The position numbers were made by a program, and so were the translations under genes. Below are positions 1-7,592 of a DNA stretch of 64,000 nucleotides, one piece after another. The stretch is from the NCBI RefSeq assembly GCF_030012525.1, contig NZ_CP124855.1, positions 2,108,001 to 2,172,000 of the forward strand. Direction: 5' to 3'. The stretch's first letter is position 1. The number at the start of each line of letters is the position of its first letter. This stretch comes from Chryseobacterium gotjawalense. GTDB taxonomy: Bacteria > Bacteroidota > Bacteroidia > Flavobacteriales > Weeksellaceae. Under the pieces are notes generated by a model. That model ran no database searches and was not told the origin of the DNA. It saw only the letters and a program-made list of their open reading frames with translations.

Positions 1-2
1 CA

Positions 3-494
3 TTTGCCAACAGTTTTCAAACTCAGTTGGATTTTACGCCAGCAAAAAACTTAGAAATGAGATTGGCATATAAGTATTATGATGTTCAGGCAGATTTTAC
101 TGGAGGAAAAAGAGAAATTCCCTTTATGGCAAAAAACAGAGGTTTCTTTAATACCTCCTACTCTACTGACAAAACAGACAATGGTGCTTTCTGGAATGTT
201 GATGCAACGCTTCAGCTGATTGGAAAACAGAAACTTCCCAATTTAAATACGAATCCTTCAGCATACAGATTACCGGAATATTCTAAAAGTTACACTACTC
301 TTAATGCCCAGATTTCCAGAAATTTTAATAAAAACATTCGCGCTTATGTCGGCGGAGAAAACCTGTTAGGTTATACGCAGAACAATCCGATTATTGATGC
401 TGAAAATCCTTTCGGGAATTATTTTGATGCAGGAATGGTTTATGCACCGATTATGGGAGCAAATGTGTATTTCGGCCTTGATTTTAAGTTCTAA
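3..494 (+). CDS. TonB-dependent receptor, C-terminal fragment (5' end outside window)
   Basis: The reading frame is open from base 3, so this is the last ~163 residues of a longer gene; the TTG at 27 is not a real start. The product has the alternating hydrophobic/polar pattern of outer-membrane beta strands, with the segment VGGENLLGYTQNNPI typical of late barrel strands of TonB-dependent receptors. It ends in GLDFKF, a terminal phenylalanine as used for recognition by the Bam machinery. It probably imports a metal chelate or other large ligand, but the substrate cannot be judged from this part. A lipoprotein gene follows 33 bases downstream from its ATG and may be co-transcribed. Confidence 0.85.
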   Translation, partial: FANSFQTQLDFTPAKNLEMRLAYKYYDVQADFTGGKREIPFMAKNRGFFNTSYSTDKTDNGAFWNVDATLQLIGKQKLPNLNTNPSAYRLPEYSKSYTTLNAQISRNFNKNIRAYVGGENLLGYTQNNPIIDAENPFGNYFDAGMVYAPIMGANVYFGLDFKF

Positions 495-527
495 TTAAAT
501 TTCATACTTTTGAAAAAAATAGAAAAC

Positions 528-998
528 ATGAGAATATTGCCATTATTAATAGCAAGTGCCGCGATTCTTTATTCGTGCGATAAAAAAGTTGCCTCTTCAA
601 CAGAAACTGCTGAAGTTGCAACTCCGATGAATGATTCCACAAACGTTGCTGATACAAATTCTGCCAGTGGAGAATCGGTTTCACAGGATGCTACAGCAGT
701 TACTGCAAATAGTACAGGTGAAAAACCCGCCTTGAATCCTGAACATGGCCAACCTTTTCACCGTTGCGAGATTCCTGTTGGAGCGCCAATCGACAGTGCG
801 CCACAGCAAAATGCGGCTCCTCAGGTAATGCCTCAGCAAAATGCTTCAAACAATAATTTTAACACAAGTCCAATTTCACCTGCGCTTTCGCCTTCACCTG
901 CACCAATGCAGGCATCTGGGCCGAAACCTGCTAATAATCCGGCACACGGCGAACCTCATCACCGATGTGATTTAGAAGTTGGCGCTCCTTTAACTTAA
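528..998 (+). CDS. Lipoprotein with duplicated NPxHGxPxHRC motif
   Basis: I chose the ATG at 528 over a TTG at 510 because it gives a standard lipoprotein signal: MRILPLLIASAAILYSC, lipobox Cys at residue 17. The mature part is low-complexity (Ser, Thr, Ala, Pro, Gln, Asn) and carries two copies of one motif, at residues ~64-88 and ~131-155, each reading roughly KPAxNPxHGxPxHRC then VGAP. The second copy forms the C-terminus. The conserved His and Cys suggest metal binding or a redox role, but that is inference. The gene lies directly behind a TonB-dependent receptor and is followed by a hairpin terminator. Function unknown; I recall the motif from other flavobacterial hypothetical proteins. 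Confidence 0.8.
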   Translation: MRILPLLIASAAILYSCDKKVASSTETAEVATPMNDSTNVADTNSASGESVSQDATAVTANSTGEKPALNPEHGQPFHRCEIPVGAPIDSAPQQNAAPQVMPQQNASNNNFNTSPISPALSPSPAPMQASGPKPANNPAHGEPHHRCDLEVGAPLT

Positions 999-1011
999 AA
1001 ATTGGGAATTA

Positions 1012-1045
1012 AAAAAGCGGTAGATATAAAACCTTCCGCTTTTTG
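1012..1045 (+). terminator. Rho-independent terminator after the lipoprotein
   Basis: AAAAAGCGG (from 1012) pairs with CCGCTTTTT (to 1044) around a loop of about 15 bases, and the right arm ends in a T run. It sits just after the lipoprotein stop at 998. Confidence 0.75.
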
Positions 1046-1058
1046 AAACTTGACTTTA

Positions 1059-1084
1059 AAACCTCGGCGATGTCGGGGTTTTTT
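1059..1084. terminator. Convergent (bidirectional) terminator
   Basis: AAACCTCG (1059-1066) pairs with CGGGGTTT (1074-1081) with one G-U pair and a 7-base loop, followed by T's on the plus strand. On the minus strand it lies right at the end of the DUF6973-like gene, so it can end both converging transcripts. Confidence 0.6.
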
Positions 1085-1589
1085 ACTTTAAATAAACCAG
1101 ATCGCCTTTAAAATCATCTTCTAAACTTTTCAGGACTTTTGCAGTTTTGGTTTTTTCAATAAGTCCTTTCACGAAAAAACTCGTTTCGAAGAATTGGCGG
1201 TGAACGCCTGGAAGCAATTCCATGAAATAATCCATTCCTACTTGATTGTTATGCAGATCCATTTTAGTTTCGAGTGGTTTATTGGGAAAAAGTTCTTCGT
1301 GCAAATCGGTCATTTTCCTGCAATAATCCAAAGCTTTTTGTGGCGAAGAAATTTTGCAGCAGTACATGAGAATCAGGCAGTTCCAGAGCGCATGTCGAAA
1401 AGCATTTCCTTCTCCATTGGTAGCATGGGATTTGGGGAAATGTTTTTGTGCTAAGGAGAAACTTCTCACGGTTGCGTAAAATCCCAGAATTGAAAATAAT
1501 GGATGCGCAATAATCAACCGCAAAAGTTTCATAATTTTGGTAAAACTTAAGGATCTTAAAGCGTTGAATATTATTTTGATGTTTCTCAT
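1083..1589 (-). CDS. DUF6973-like hypothetical protein
   Basis: 168-residue protein starting at the ATG MRNIKI. A GTG at 1604 is possible but lies inside a terminator hairpin. A hydrophobic stretch near residues 25-45 (LLRLIIAHPLFSILGFYA) may be membrane-associated. Polar motifs follow: GEGNAFRHALWN, a DLHEELFP segment, then DLHNNQVG. The spaced His, Asn and Asp residues look like a catalytic or metal site. I match this from memory to the DUF6973 family (genes that share the NAFRHALW and NxxxG motifs); no function is established. It lies downstream of accD on the same strand but is separated from it by a strong terminator, so expression probably needs read-through or an internal promoter. Confidence 0.65.
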   Translation of the reverse strand: MRNIKIIFNALRSLSFTKIMKLLRLIIAHPLFSILGFYATVRSFSLAQKHFPKSHATNGEGNAFRHALWNCLILMYCCKISSPQKALDYCRKMTDLHEELFPNKPLETKMDLHNNQVGMDYFMELLPGVHRQFFETSFFVKGLIEKTKTAKVLKSLEDDFKGDLVYLK

Positions 1590-1622
1590 AAAAAGAAATC
1601 CCACCTTTAATTGAGGTGAGAT
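1590..1622 (-). terminator. Terminator after accD
   Basis: On the minus strand ATCTCACCT pairs with AGGTGGGAT (9 pairs, one G-U), loop of 7, followed by TTCTTTTT. The T run ends at the ATG of the next gene (1589), an unusually tight arrangement. Confidence 0.75.
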
Positions 1623-1643
1623 TTTATTAGTAATTGAAATGTG

Positions 1644-2495
1644 TTAAGCGTGCGCTAACAATCTTACTGTTTTCGAAACTTTATCTTTGATTTCGGTTCT
1701 TTTAACAATGAAATCTACGAATCCTTTTTCCTGCAGAAACTCTGAAGTCTGGAATCCTTCCGGTAAATCTTTTCCTATTGTTTCACGGATCACACGAGGA
1801 CCGGCGAAACCGATCAAAGCTCCCGGTTCTGCAATAATAATATCAGCGGTCATCGCAAAAGAAGCGGTAATCCCACCAAAAGTTGGATCACATAAATAGG
1901 CGATGTACAGCAAGCCGGCTTCTGAAAGCTGAGCCAGTTTCGCCTGTACTTTTGCCAACTGCATCAGTGAATAGGTTGCTTCCTGCATTCTCGCTCCACC
2001 AGACTGGCAGATAATCATGTACGGGAGTTTGTGTTCAATGCAATAATCAACTGCACGACGGATTTTCTCACCCATCACGGAACCTAAAGATCCACCGATA
2101 AAACTAAAATCCATACAGGAAATCACCATTTTCTCACCATTAACAGTTCCTACTGCATTTCTGATTGAGTCTGTTAATTTCGTTTTGGCTTTTACTTCTT
2201 TCAGCCGGTCTGTGTAAGACTTGGTATCTTTGAAACTCAACATATCTACACTTTCAACACCAGCGTCGAGTTCCGTAAATTTGTTGTCATCAAAAAGAAT
2301 TGAAAAGAATTCTCTACTGCCAATTCTCACGTGGAAACCATCTTCTGGAGACACATAATTATTAGCTTTCAGTTCTTCATGTTCCACAATCTTTCCACTT
2401 GGGGTCTGATGCCAAAGTCCTTTGGGAACGTCTTTTTTATCTTCTGTAGAAGTAGTGATGTTTTGTGTTTTCCTTTTAAACCAGTCAAATGCCAT
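1644..2495 (-). CDS. accD: Acetyl-CoA carboxylase carboxyltransferase subunit beta
   Basis: 283 residues, starting [12 protein letters not shown]; the longer frame to 2558 only adds a low-complexity stretch. AccD pairs with AccA to transfer carboxyl from biotin-BCCP to acetyl-CoA, giving malonyl-CoA for fatty acid synthesis. Crotonase-fold motifs are clear: [11 protein letters not shown], the oxyanion region [25 protein letters not shown] and GFAGPRVI. Most bacterial AccD proteins carry a four-Cys zinc ribbon near residues 25-50; here the equivalent segment ([17 protein letters not shown]) contains no Cys, as I recall for other flavobacteria. It follows fbaA by 80 bases on the same strand and ends in a strong terminator, so the two are likely one transcript. 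Confidence 0.95.
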   Translation of the reverse strand: MAFDWFKRKTQNITTSTEDKKDVPKGLWHQTPSGKIVEHEELKANNYVSPEDGFHVRIGSREFFSILFDDNKFTELDAGVESVDMLSFKDTKSYTDRLKEVKAKTKLTDSIRNAVGTVNGEKMVISCMDFSFIGGSLGSVMGEKIRRAVDYCIEHKLPYMIICQSGGARMQEATYSLMQLAKVQAKLAQLSEAGLLYIAYLCDPTFGGITASFAMTADIIIAEPGALIGFAGPRVIRETIGKDLPEGFQTSEFLQEKGFVDFIVKRTEIKDKVSKTVRLLAHA

Positions 2496-2575
2496 TGAGT
2501 TTAATTTTAGATTATAAATTTCAGATTGCAAATAAAAACAAATTGCTTTTAAAAACAATATCTAAAATAATTTAA

Positions 2576-3643
2576 TTACAAAGTATTAATATTGTTTAGG
2601 TCTTCAAATGCCTGCTCCAATCTTTTGCTAAAGGTTTCTTCGCCTTTTCTCACCCAACCTCTTGGGTCATAATATTTTTTGTTCGGTTTGTCAGCACCGT
2701 CAGGATTTCCGATTTGGGTTCTAAGATATTCGATATTATTGACCATGAAATCCCGGATTCCTTCCGTGTAAGCGAACTGTAAATCGGTATCGATATTCAT
2801 TTTAATTACCCCATAATCGATTGCTTCTCGAATTTCTTCTAAAGAAGAACCCGATCCACCGTGGAAAACGAAATTAATTGGTTTTGCTCCTAATCCGTAT
2901 TTCTCTTCCACATATTTCTGAGAATTATCAAGAATCTTCGGTGTTAATTTTACATTCCCCGGCTTGTAAACTCCGTGAACATTTCCAAAAGCTGCAGCAA
3001 TCGTAAAGTTTGGCGAAATAGCATTTAATCTTTCGTAAGCATAAGCAACTTCATCAGGCTGGGTATATAATTTTGAAGAATCTACCCCCGAATTATCTAC
3101 TCCATCTTCTTCGCCACCGGTAATTCCCAATTCGATTTCTAATGTCATTCCCATTTTTGCCATTCTCTCGAAGTACTTGCAGGAAATGTCCAAATTTTCT
3201 TCGATTGGCTCTTCTGATAAATCAAGCATATGAGAAGAATAGAGCGGTTTTCCGGTTTGGGCAAAAAACTCTTCACTCGCATCAAGCAGTCCATCTATCC
3301 ATGGCAATAATTTCTTCGCACAGTGATCGGTATGCAAAATAACGGTTGCTCCGTAAGCTTCTGCTAAAGTATGAATATGTTTTGCTCCGGCGATCCCTCC
3401 TAAAATTGCGGCTTTTTGTCCGTCATTGCTCAATCCTTTTCCTGCGTTAAAAGCAGCACCACCATTAGAAAACTGAATAATTACAGGAGAATTCAGTTTT
3501 GCGGCGGTTTCTATCGTTGCATTGACGTTGCTGGAACCAATAACATTCACTGCGGGAAGTGCAAATTTATTTTCCTTTGCGAACTGGAAAATGTCTGAAA
3601 CCATTTGCCCTGTGGCAACTCCTGCCGGAAATTTCTTGCTCAT
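2576..3643 (-). CDS. fbaA: Class II fructose-bisphosphate aldolase
   Basis: 355 residues, the normal length of class IIa aldolases. It cleaves fructose 1,6-bisphosphate to DHAP and glyceraldehyde 3-phosphate in the cytosol (glycolysis and gluconeogenesis). Visible motifs: the zinc-binding HTDHCAKK with its catalytic Asp, the GGEEDGVDNSG loop, NVHGVY, FHGGSGSS with a zinc His, and NIDTDLQFA for phosphate binding. The start codon follows an AT-rich leader with a possible weak -7 element (TAACTTTA on the minus strand, 3688-3695). The neighbour downstream is accD, a pairing I recall as common in flavobacteria and linking glycolysis to fatty acid synthesis. Confidence 0.97.
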   Translation of the reverse strand: MSKKFPAGVATGQMVSDIFQFAKENKFALPAVNVIGSSNVNATIETAAKLNSPVIIQFSNGGAAFNAGKGLSNDGQKAAILGGIAGAKHIHTLAEAYGATVILHTDHCAKKLLPWIDGLLDASEEFFAQTGKPLYSSHMLDLSEEPIEENLDISCKYFERMAKMGMTLEIELGITGGEEDGVDNSGVDSSKLYTQPDEVAYAYERLNAISPNFTIAAAFGNVHGVYKPGNVKLTPKILDNSQKYVEEKYGLGAKPINFVFHGGSGSSLEEIREAIDYGVIKMNIDTDLQFAYTEGIRDFMVNNIEYLRTQIGNPDGADKPNKKYYDPRGWVRKGEETFSKRLEQAFEDLNNINTL

Positions 3644-3714
3644 AGTTGATATTTTTATAGATTTATTTTTTGCTGATTTTGGAACAGTAAAGTTAAGTAT
3701 TTAAAGTTGAATAT

Positions 3715-4581
3715 CTAATTTCTTTTGTCATTTCCCCACAGCAGTTTCTGACGGATTGTTTCGTAAAAACTAAGATTCGTGGGATGAATCAAGAGTATTT
3801 TAAAATGAGCTTTCCGCAAGATGATTTCTACATCAGTTTCCATGTGGAACAGGCGGGAATCCAGTGACAGTGAATATTGTGGAACACGGCTTTTTACCTT
3901 TAACAGAATCTCAACATCATCATTTACGATGAGCGGGCGAACATTCAAATTATGGGGAGCAATGGGTGTAATGACAAAAGTGTTGTTATTGGGTGTAATA
4001 ATGGGACCACCACAACTCAGCGAATAAGCAGTTGATCCCGTTGGAGTCGAAATGATAATTCCATCACCCCAAAAAGTATTAAGAAACTCATCATTAATAT
4101 AAGATTCCACTGTGATCATCGCAGTAGTTTCTTTTCGTGAGATGGTTAAATCATTTAATGCGTAAGGGAAAAACATTGAATTATTGGGTGAAATAATTTC
4201 AATAACCGACCGTTCACTGATTTTCATATCTCCTTTGATAATCCCGTCGAGTTCCAAAAAAACTTCTTCTTTGGTAAAACTTGCCAGAAAACCAAGTCGT
4301 CCTGTATTGACGCCCACAACCGGAATCAGTAAATCCTGTACAAAAAGAAGGGAATTCACAATGGTCCCGTCGCCACCGAAAGTAAAAAACAAATCTACTT
4401 TCTTTTCTTTCAAATCCTGTTTACCGGCAAAGGTTTCAAAGATTTTAGAAAACTGCATTGCATCTGCCATTTCCTCATACAGAATGGCTTGAACTCCTCT
4501 TTTTTCGAGTTCAGATACAAATTTACTCAGATACAAAAAGGTATCTAAATCATTTTTCTGGGAATAAATAGCTGCTTTCAT
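3715..4581 (-). CDS. nadK: NAD kinase
   Basis: 288 residues. The enzyme phosphorylates NAD to NADP using ATP or polyphosphate. Family hallmarks are present: FFTFGGDGTIVNSLLF (the GGDG nucleotide site), VVGVNTGRLGFLA, YALNDLTISR (the NE/ND motif that binds the ribose) and the glycine-rich STPTGSTAYSLSCGGPII. The CBS-domain gene lies 79 bases upstream on the same strand, and that pair is conserved in flavobacteria. The genes usually following nadK there (outer-membrane protein, uppS, bamA) are replaced here by fbaA, 71 bases on. Confidence 0.96.
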   Translation of the reverse strand: MKAAIYSQKNDLDTFLYLSKFVSELEKRGVQAILYEEMADAMQFSKIFETFAGKQDLKEKKVDLFFTFGGDGTIVNSLLFVQDLLIPVVGVNTGRLGFLASFTKEEVFLELDGIIKGDMKISERSVIEIISPNNSMFFPYALNDLTISRKETTAMITVESYINDEFLNTFWGDGIIISTPTGSTAYSLSCGGPIITPNNNTFVITPIAPHNLNVRPLIVNDDVEILLKVKSRVPQYSLSLDSRLFHMETDVEIILRKAHFKILLIHPTNLSFYETIRQKLLWGNDKRN

Positions 4582-4660
4582 CTTCTTTTTTCATTTGTCA
4601 GATATAACACCGACAGATTTTTATTTCTTTTCAATAAGCGGATATTATGTTTCATCTGTT

Positions 4661-5314
4661 TTAAAATTCCATATATTTTTGAAAAAATCCGAACCGGTCT
4701 TTCAGCAGTTCTTCTTTCTCGTCATCATAATATTTCTGAACCACGCTGTATCCGTAGCGTTCAAAAGTTTCATCAATCGAGCTTAAATTTTCGCTGCTTA
4801 TTTTTAAAGTAATCTGTACATCATCTCCTTCAAAAGCGCTGATATAACAACCATAAATCTTACTGTTATTCGATTCCACGATTTTACAGATATCAGTCAT
4901 CGAGTAGTTTCTTTTATTGTTTTGAATCACCAACAATGCCCCATTCTCTGAGAATAACGGATATTTTGCAAACTCGCAGAAAACGTCGTCACAGGAAAGA
5001 TAGCCCTGGTATTTTTCCAATTTATTAATGATCGGAACGACATTGCTGTTGAAAGTATAAAAAAGCTTAATCGAATCTAAAACATTCCCATCGTCAAGCA
5101 GGGCAAATTTTTCATAATGATGTTCAAGCGTCTGCAGTGTTCCTTCAGGACTTTCCTCTAGAAACTGCTGACTTAACGCGCCCTGATAAACCCCTTTCTT
5201 CTTGATGAAAACGTGGGTATAGCCAAATTCTTTGGCTACTTCATTGGCTTCTTCTATGGAATCGCTGGTATTGAACGCAGGATAATCTTTAGAAATGTAA
5301 TCTTTGATAAACAT
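4661..5314 (-). CDS. CBS-domain protein
   Basis: 217 residues. The N-terminal ~125 residues resemble a pair of CBS motifs, the adenine-nucleotide-sensing fold: a conserved opening MFIKDYISKDYPAFNTSDSI, then GVYQGALSQQFLEE and DDGNVLDSIKLFYTFNSNVVPIIN. The rest looks like an ACT-type or similar regulatory region (QITLKISSENLSSIDETFERYGYSV). No enzymatic domain is seen. Its place before nadK suggests a regulator of nucleotide or NADP levels, but this is guilt by association. A -7-like element (5319-5326) ends only 4 bases before the ATG, so the message may have almost no leader. Confidence 0.8.
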   Translation of the reverse strand: MFIKDYISKDYPAFNTSDSIEEANEVAKEFGYTHVFIKKKGVYQGALSQQFLEESPEGTLQTLEHHYEKFALLDDGNVLDSIKLFYTFNSNVVPIINKLEKYQGYLSCDDVFCEFAKYPLFSENGALLVIQNNKRNYSMTDICKIVESNNSKIYGCYISAFEGDDVQITLKISSENLSSIDETFERYGYSVVQKYYDDEKEELLKDRFGFFQKYMEF

Positions 5315-5318
5315 TAGC

Positions 5319-5326
5319 CAAATTTA
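5319..5326 (-). promoter_or_regulatory. -7 element for the CBS gene
   Basis: TAAATTTG on the minus strand matches the Bacteroidota TAnnTTTG -7 box and is followed after 4 bases by the ATG at 5314. No good -33 TTTG was found at the usual distance. Confidence 0.45.
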
Positions 5327-5384
5327 GCAAAATAATAAAAGAGAATGATCCTTTTTGAAATAATTTAAAATTTACAAAAAAAGA

Positions 5385-5417
5385 TTTGGATAGTATAAAT
5401 CTAATTATATATCTTTG
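5385..5417 (+). promoter_or_regulatory. Orphan forward promoter
   Basis: TTTG (5385-5388), 21 bases, then TATCTTTG (5410-5417): both elements and the same spacing as the tRNA promoter in this window. It points away from the CBS gene and into the 3' end of the minus-strand EamA gene, with no plus-strand coding gene behind it. Confidence 0.6.
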
Positions 5418-5422
5418 TCGCC

Positions 5423-5491
5423 TTTCATTTTTACTTTTTATTAGATTTATTTAAAACCGCACTACTTCAGGGTCTTGCGGTTTTTCTTTTT
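5423..5491 (+). ncRNA. Candidate short RNA (promoter to terminator, ~65 nt)
   Basis: Starting about 6 bases after the orphan -7 box, a transcript would run through an AT-rich leader and end in a hairpin with AAAACCGCA (5453-5461) pairing TGCGGTTTT (5476-5484), then TCTTTTTT. The hairpin overlaps the last codons of the convergent EamA gene, so the RNA would also be antisense to that 3' end. This rests only on the promoter and terminator pattern. Confidence 0.35.
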
Positions 5492-6365
5492 TAGGGCTTC
5501 TCGCCCGCAGAAAAATCAGTCCAGCAAGGATAATAAGTGCCCCTGCAAATTGCATCGCCGTCAGCTTTTCCCCATCCAACAAGCCCCAAATTACAGCAAC
5601 TACCGGCATTAATAAAGTGACCGTAGAAGCAAATAAAGGCGTGGAGATATTGAGCAGGCGATAATTCAGCATCATGGCCAGCCCCGTTCCAAAAACCGAA
5701 AGCAAACTCACAAAGCCCAATCCGATGAACAAATCTTTGTTCGGATGAAGATCATTAAAGAATCCTGCAAATACAAGCGCAATGAGAGATGGGACGATTA
5801 ACACAAAGGAAAACACAAATGCAGACAGAATTTTCGCCGGTATTTCATGGAGTTTAGATTTTACAGTAGTCATTGAAATGGCATAACCCAGAGTCGCTAC
5901 CAGAAGCAAAATAATAGGTATTAATTTCAGCTCTCCACCTTCTCCGCCAGAAACCGCTAAAATGCACGCACCAGAAAAACTTATTGCCACGCCAATTAAT
6001 TGCCTTTTCGTTGTTGAAAATTTCCAAAAAAGAAACCCAACGATGATCACAAAAATAGGCATCATCGAATTGACAATTCCTGCAATACTGCTGCTGACTT
6101 TGGTTTCAGCAATCGGAAAAAGAAACATCGGAATAAAATTCCCGGTTAAAGCCGCCAGGACTAACCACTTTAAATGTTTTCTGGGAAATTTTTTAATATT
6201 ACTTATTGCCATTGGAAGCAAAAGAATTCCGGCGATCAAAACCCGTAAAGCACCCACTTCATAAGGATTAAAATGCTCGAGCGACTTTTTAATAAGAATA
6301 AATGAAGAACCCCAAATGATAGAGAGCACTATCAGCAAAACCCATCTTTCTTTTTCAGGATTCAT
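5451..6365 (-). CDS. EamA/DMT-family transporter
   Basis: 304 residues with about ten hydrophobic segments in two repeated halves, the EamA architecture. The first half opens WVLLIVLSIIWGSSFILIKK, a classical DMT start with the WGSSF motif; the second half includes FGTGLAMMLNYRLL and a final helix LIILAGLIFLRAR, then a basic tail. Members export metabolites such as amino acids or cofactors across the inner membrane; the substrate cannot be told. Its ATG overlaps the stop of aat by four bases (ATGA), so the two are translationally coupled. Confidence 0.9.
   Translation of the reverse strand: MNPEKERWVLLIVLSIIWGSSFILIKKSLEHFNPYEVGALRVLIAGILLLPMAISNIKKFPRKHLKWLVLAALTGNFIPMFLFPIAETKVSSSIAGIVNSMMPIFVIIVGFLFWKFSTTKRQLIGVAISFSGACILAVSGGEGGELKLIPIILLLVATLGYAISMTTVKSKLHEIPAKILSAFVFSFVLIVPSLIALVFAGFFNDLHPNKDLFIGLGFVSLLSVFGTGLAMMLNYRLLNISTPLFASTVTLLMPVVAVIWGLLDGEKLTAMQFAGALIILAGLIFLRARSPKKEKPQDPEVVRF
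5453..5491 (+). terminator. Terminator of the candidate short RNA
   Basis: A 9-bp stem with a 14-base loop followed by a T-rich run on the plus strand. On the minus strand the same stem is followed by TTTTAAATAAAT, a weaker terminator for the EamA gene. Confidence 0.6.
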
Positions 6366-7009
6366 ATTTGTTGATTTTTTAATAGATTTAAATAGTCTTT
6401 TTTTGAAATCATGGTTGCGCCCAAACTTTCCAAATGTTCGGAATAAATCTGACAGTCGATCAATTCCAGGTTTTCTTTCTGACTTTGAATAAAATGAATA
6501 AATCCCGCTTTCGAAGCGTTGCTCACTTTCGCAAACATGCTTTCGCCACAGAATATTTTCCCGATCTGCAGGCCGTAGAATCCACCGACTAACTGATCAT
6601 TTTGCCAAACTTCAATACTTTTTGCGATCCCATTTTCCTGAAGCTCTACAAAAGAATCGATTAACTCCTCTGAAATCCAGGTTCCGTCCTGATCTTTTCT
6701 AAAAGTATTTTTGCATTCTTCCATGACTTCGCGAAAACATGTATTTGTGGTAAAAGTAAAAACCTCATCGCGCAAAATCTTTTTCATCGATTTAGAAATT
6801 TTTAAATCTTGGGGAAAAAGCACGAATCTTGGATCGGGACACCACCAAAGGATTTCTTCGCCCGGATTATACCACGGAAACAGCCCGAGCTGATAAGCGA
6901 AATACAACCTCTGAGGCGACAGATCGCCACCCATGGCCATGATTCCGGATTCTGACTCCAACAAAGCGGGATCAGGAAAAGAAATTTCATTGGGATCTAG
7001 GAGAATCAT
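6362..7009 (-). CDS. aat: Leucyl/phenylalanyl-tRNA--protein transferase
   Basis: 215 residues from the ATG at 7009 (MILLDPNEISFPDPALLE); an upstream TTG at 7030 is possible but less likely. The enzyme adds Leu or Phe from aminoacyl-tRNA to proteins with N-terminal Arg or Lys, marking them for ClpS/ClpAP degradation (N-degron pathway). Typical motifs: LFPWYNPGEEILWWCPDPR, VGGFYGLQIGKIFCGESMF and the NASKAGFIHF segment. No clpS or clpA is in this window; clpC is at 50.6-53.1 kb. It overlaps the EamA gene downstream. Confidence 0.95.
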   Translation of the reverse strand: MILLDPNEISFPDPALLESESGIMAMGGDLSPQRLYFAYQLGLFPWYNPGEEILWWCPDPRFVLFPQDLKISKSMKKILRDEVFTFTTNTCFREVMEECKNTFRKDQDGTWISEELIDSFVELQENGIAKSIEVWQNDQLVGGFYGLQIGKIFCGESMFAKVSNASKAGFIHFIQSQKENLELIDCQIYSEHLESLGATMISKKDYLNLLKNQQI

Positions 7010-7057
7010 CTGAAAATTAAATCCTGCCAAAAAAGCAGGATTTATAAAATTTCAATA

Positions 7058-7432
7058 TTAAAACGGCAAATCGTCTTCGTCTTCTTCAAAAACGCCTTTT
7101 CCTTCCGCAGGTTTAGTTGCAGATGGTGTTGCCTGAGTTGGTTCAAAACCACCAGCTGATTCTAAGTTTTCAACTTTCCAGCCTGTGATTGAGTTGAAAT
7201 ATTTCACTTCTCCTTGTGGTGAAGTCCACTCTCTCCCTCTAATATTGATAGAAACTTTCACTTTATCACCTTCTTTCAAGGGATTAAGTAAATCTCCTTT
7301 TTCTTGAAGAAATTCGATATTAATGGGTTGCGGATACTGCTCTTCGGTTGTTAAAACCATTTCTCTTTTCTGAAATCCGCTCGCAAACGTCTGAACTTCA
7401 GTTATTTTCTTTACTGTTCCTTGTAATTCCAT
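7058..7432 (-). CDS. DUF3127 OB-fold-like protein with SSB-type acidic tail
   Basis: 124 residues. The N-terminal ~90 residues (MELQGTVKKITEVQTFASGF, KREMVLTTEEQYPQPINIEF, GDKVKVSINIRGREW) match the DUF3127 family of Bacteroidota and have the strand pattern of an OB fold. After a Pro/Ala/Thr-rich linker the chain ends EEDEDDLPF, very close to the C-terminal tip of single-stranded DNA-binding proteins (DDDIPF) that recruits repair and replication enzymes. A role on single-stranded DNA or RNA is therefore likely but unproven. It stands alone between aat (48 bases downstream) and the divergent tRNA operon. Confidence 0.85.
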   Translation of the reverse strand: MELQGTVKKITEVQTFASGFQKREMVLTTEEQYPQPINIEFLQEKGDLLNPLKEGDKVKVSINIRGREWTSPQGEVKYFNSITGWKVENLESAGGFEPTQATPSATKPAEGKGVFEEDEDDLPF

Positions 7433-7528
7433 GATATAAATTCGTTAAAGCGGTAAAAGTAATAAAAAGGAATCTAAAAAGAAAGTTCTGGGTGTATTTT
7501 CGAAAAAATTAAATTTTTTAAAAAATAG

Positions 7529-7561
7529 TTTGGTTTAGAAAGAAAAAATCTTTTATATTTG
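7529..7561 (+). promoter_or_regulatory. Promoter of the tRNA operon
   Basis: TTTG (7529-7532), 21 bases, TATATTTG (7554-7561): near-perfect Bacteroidota promoter. Transcription should start around 7567, about 25 bases before the first tRNA. Confidence 0.85.
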
Positions 7562-7592
7562 CACTCACAAAAAAAAGAACAGTGTTCATTTA

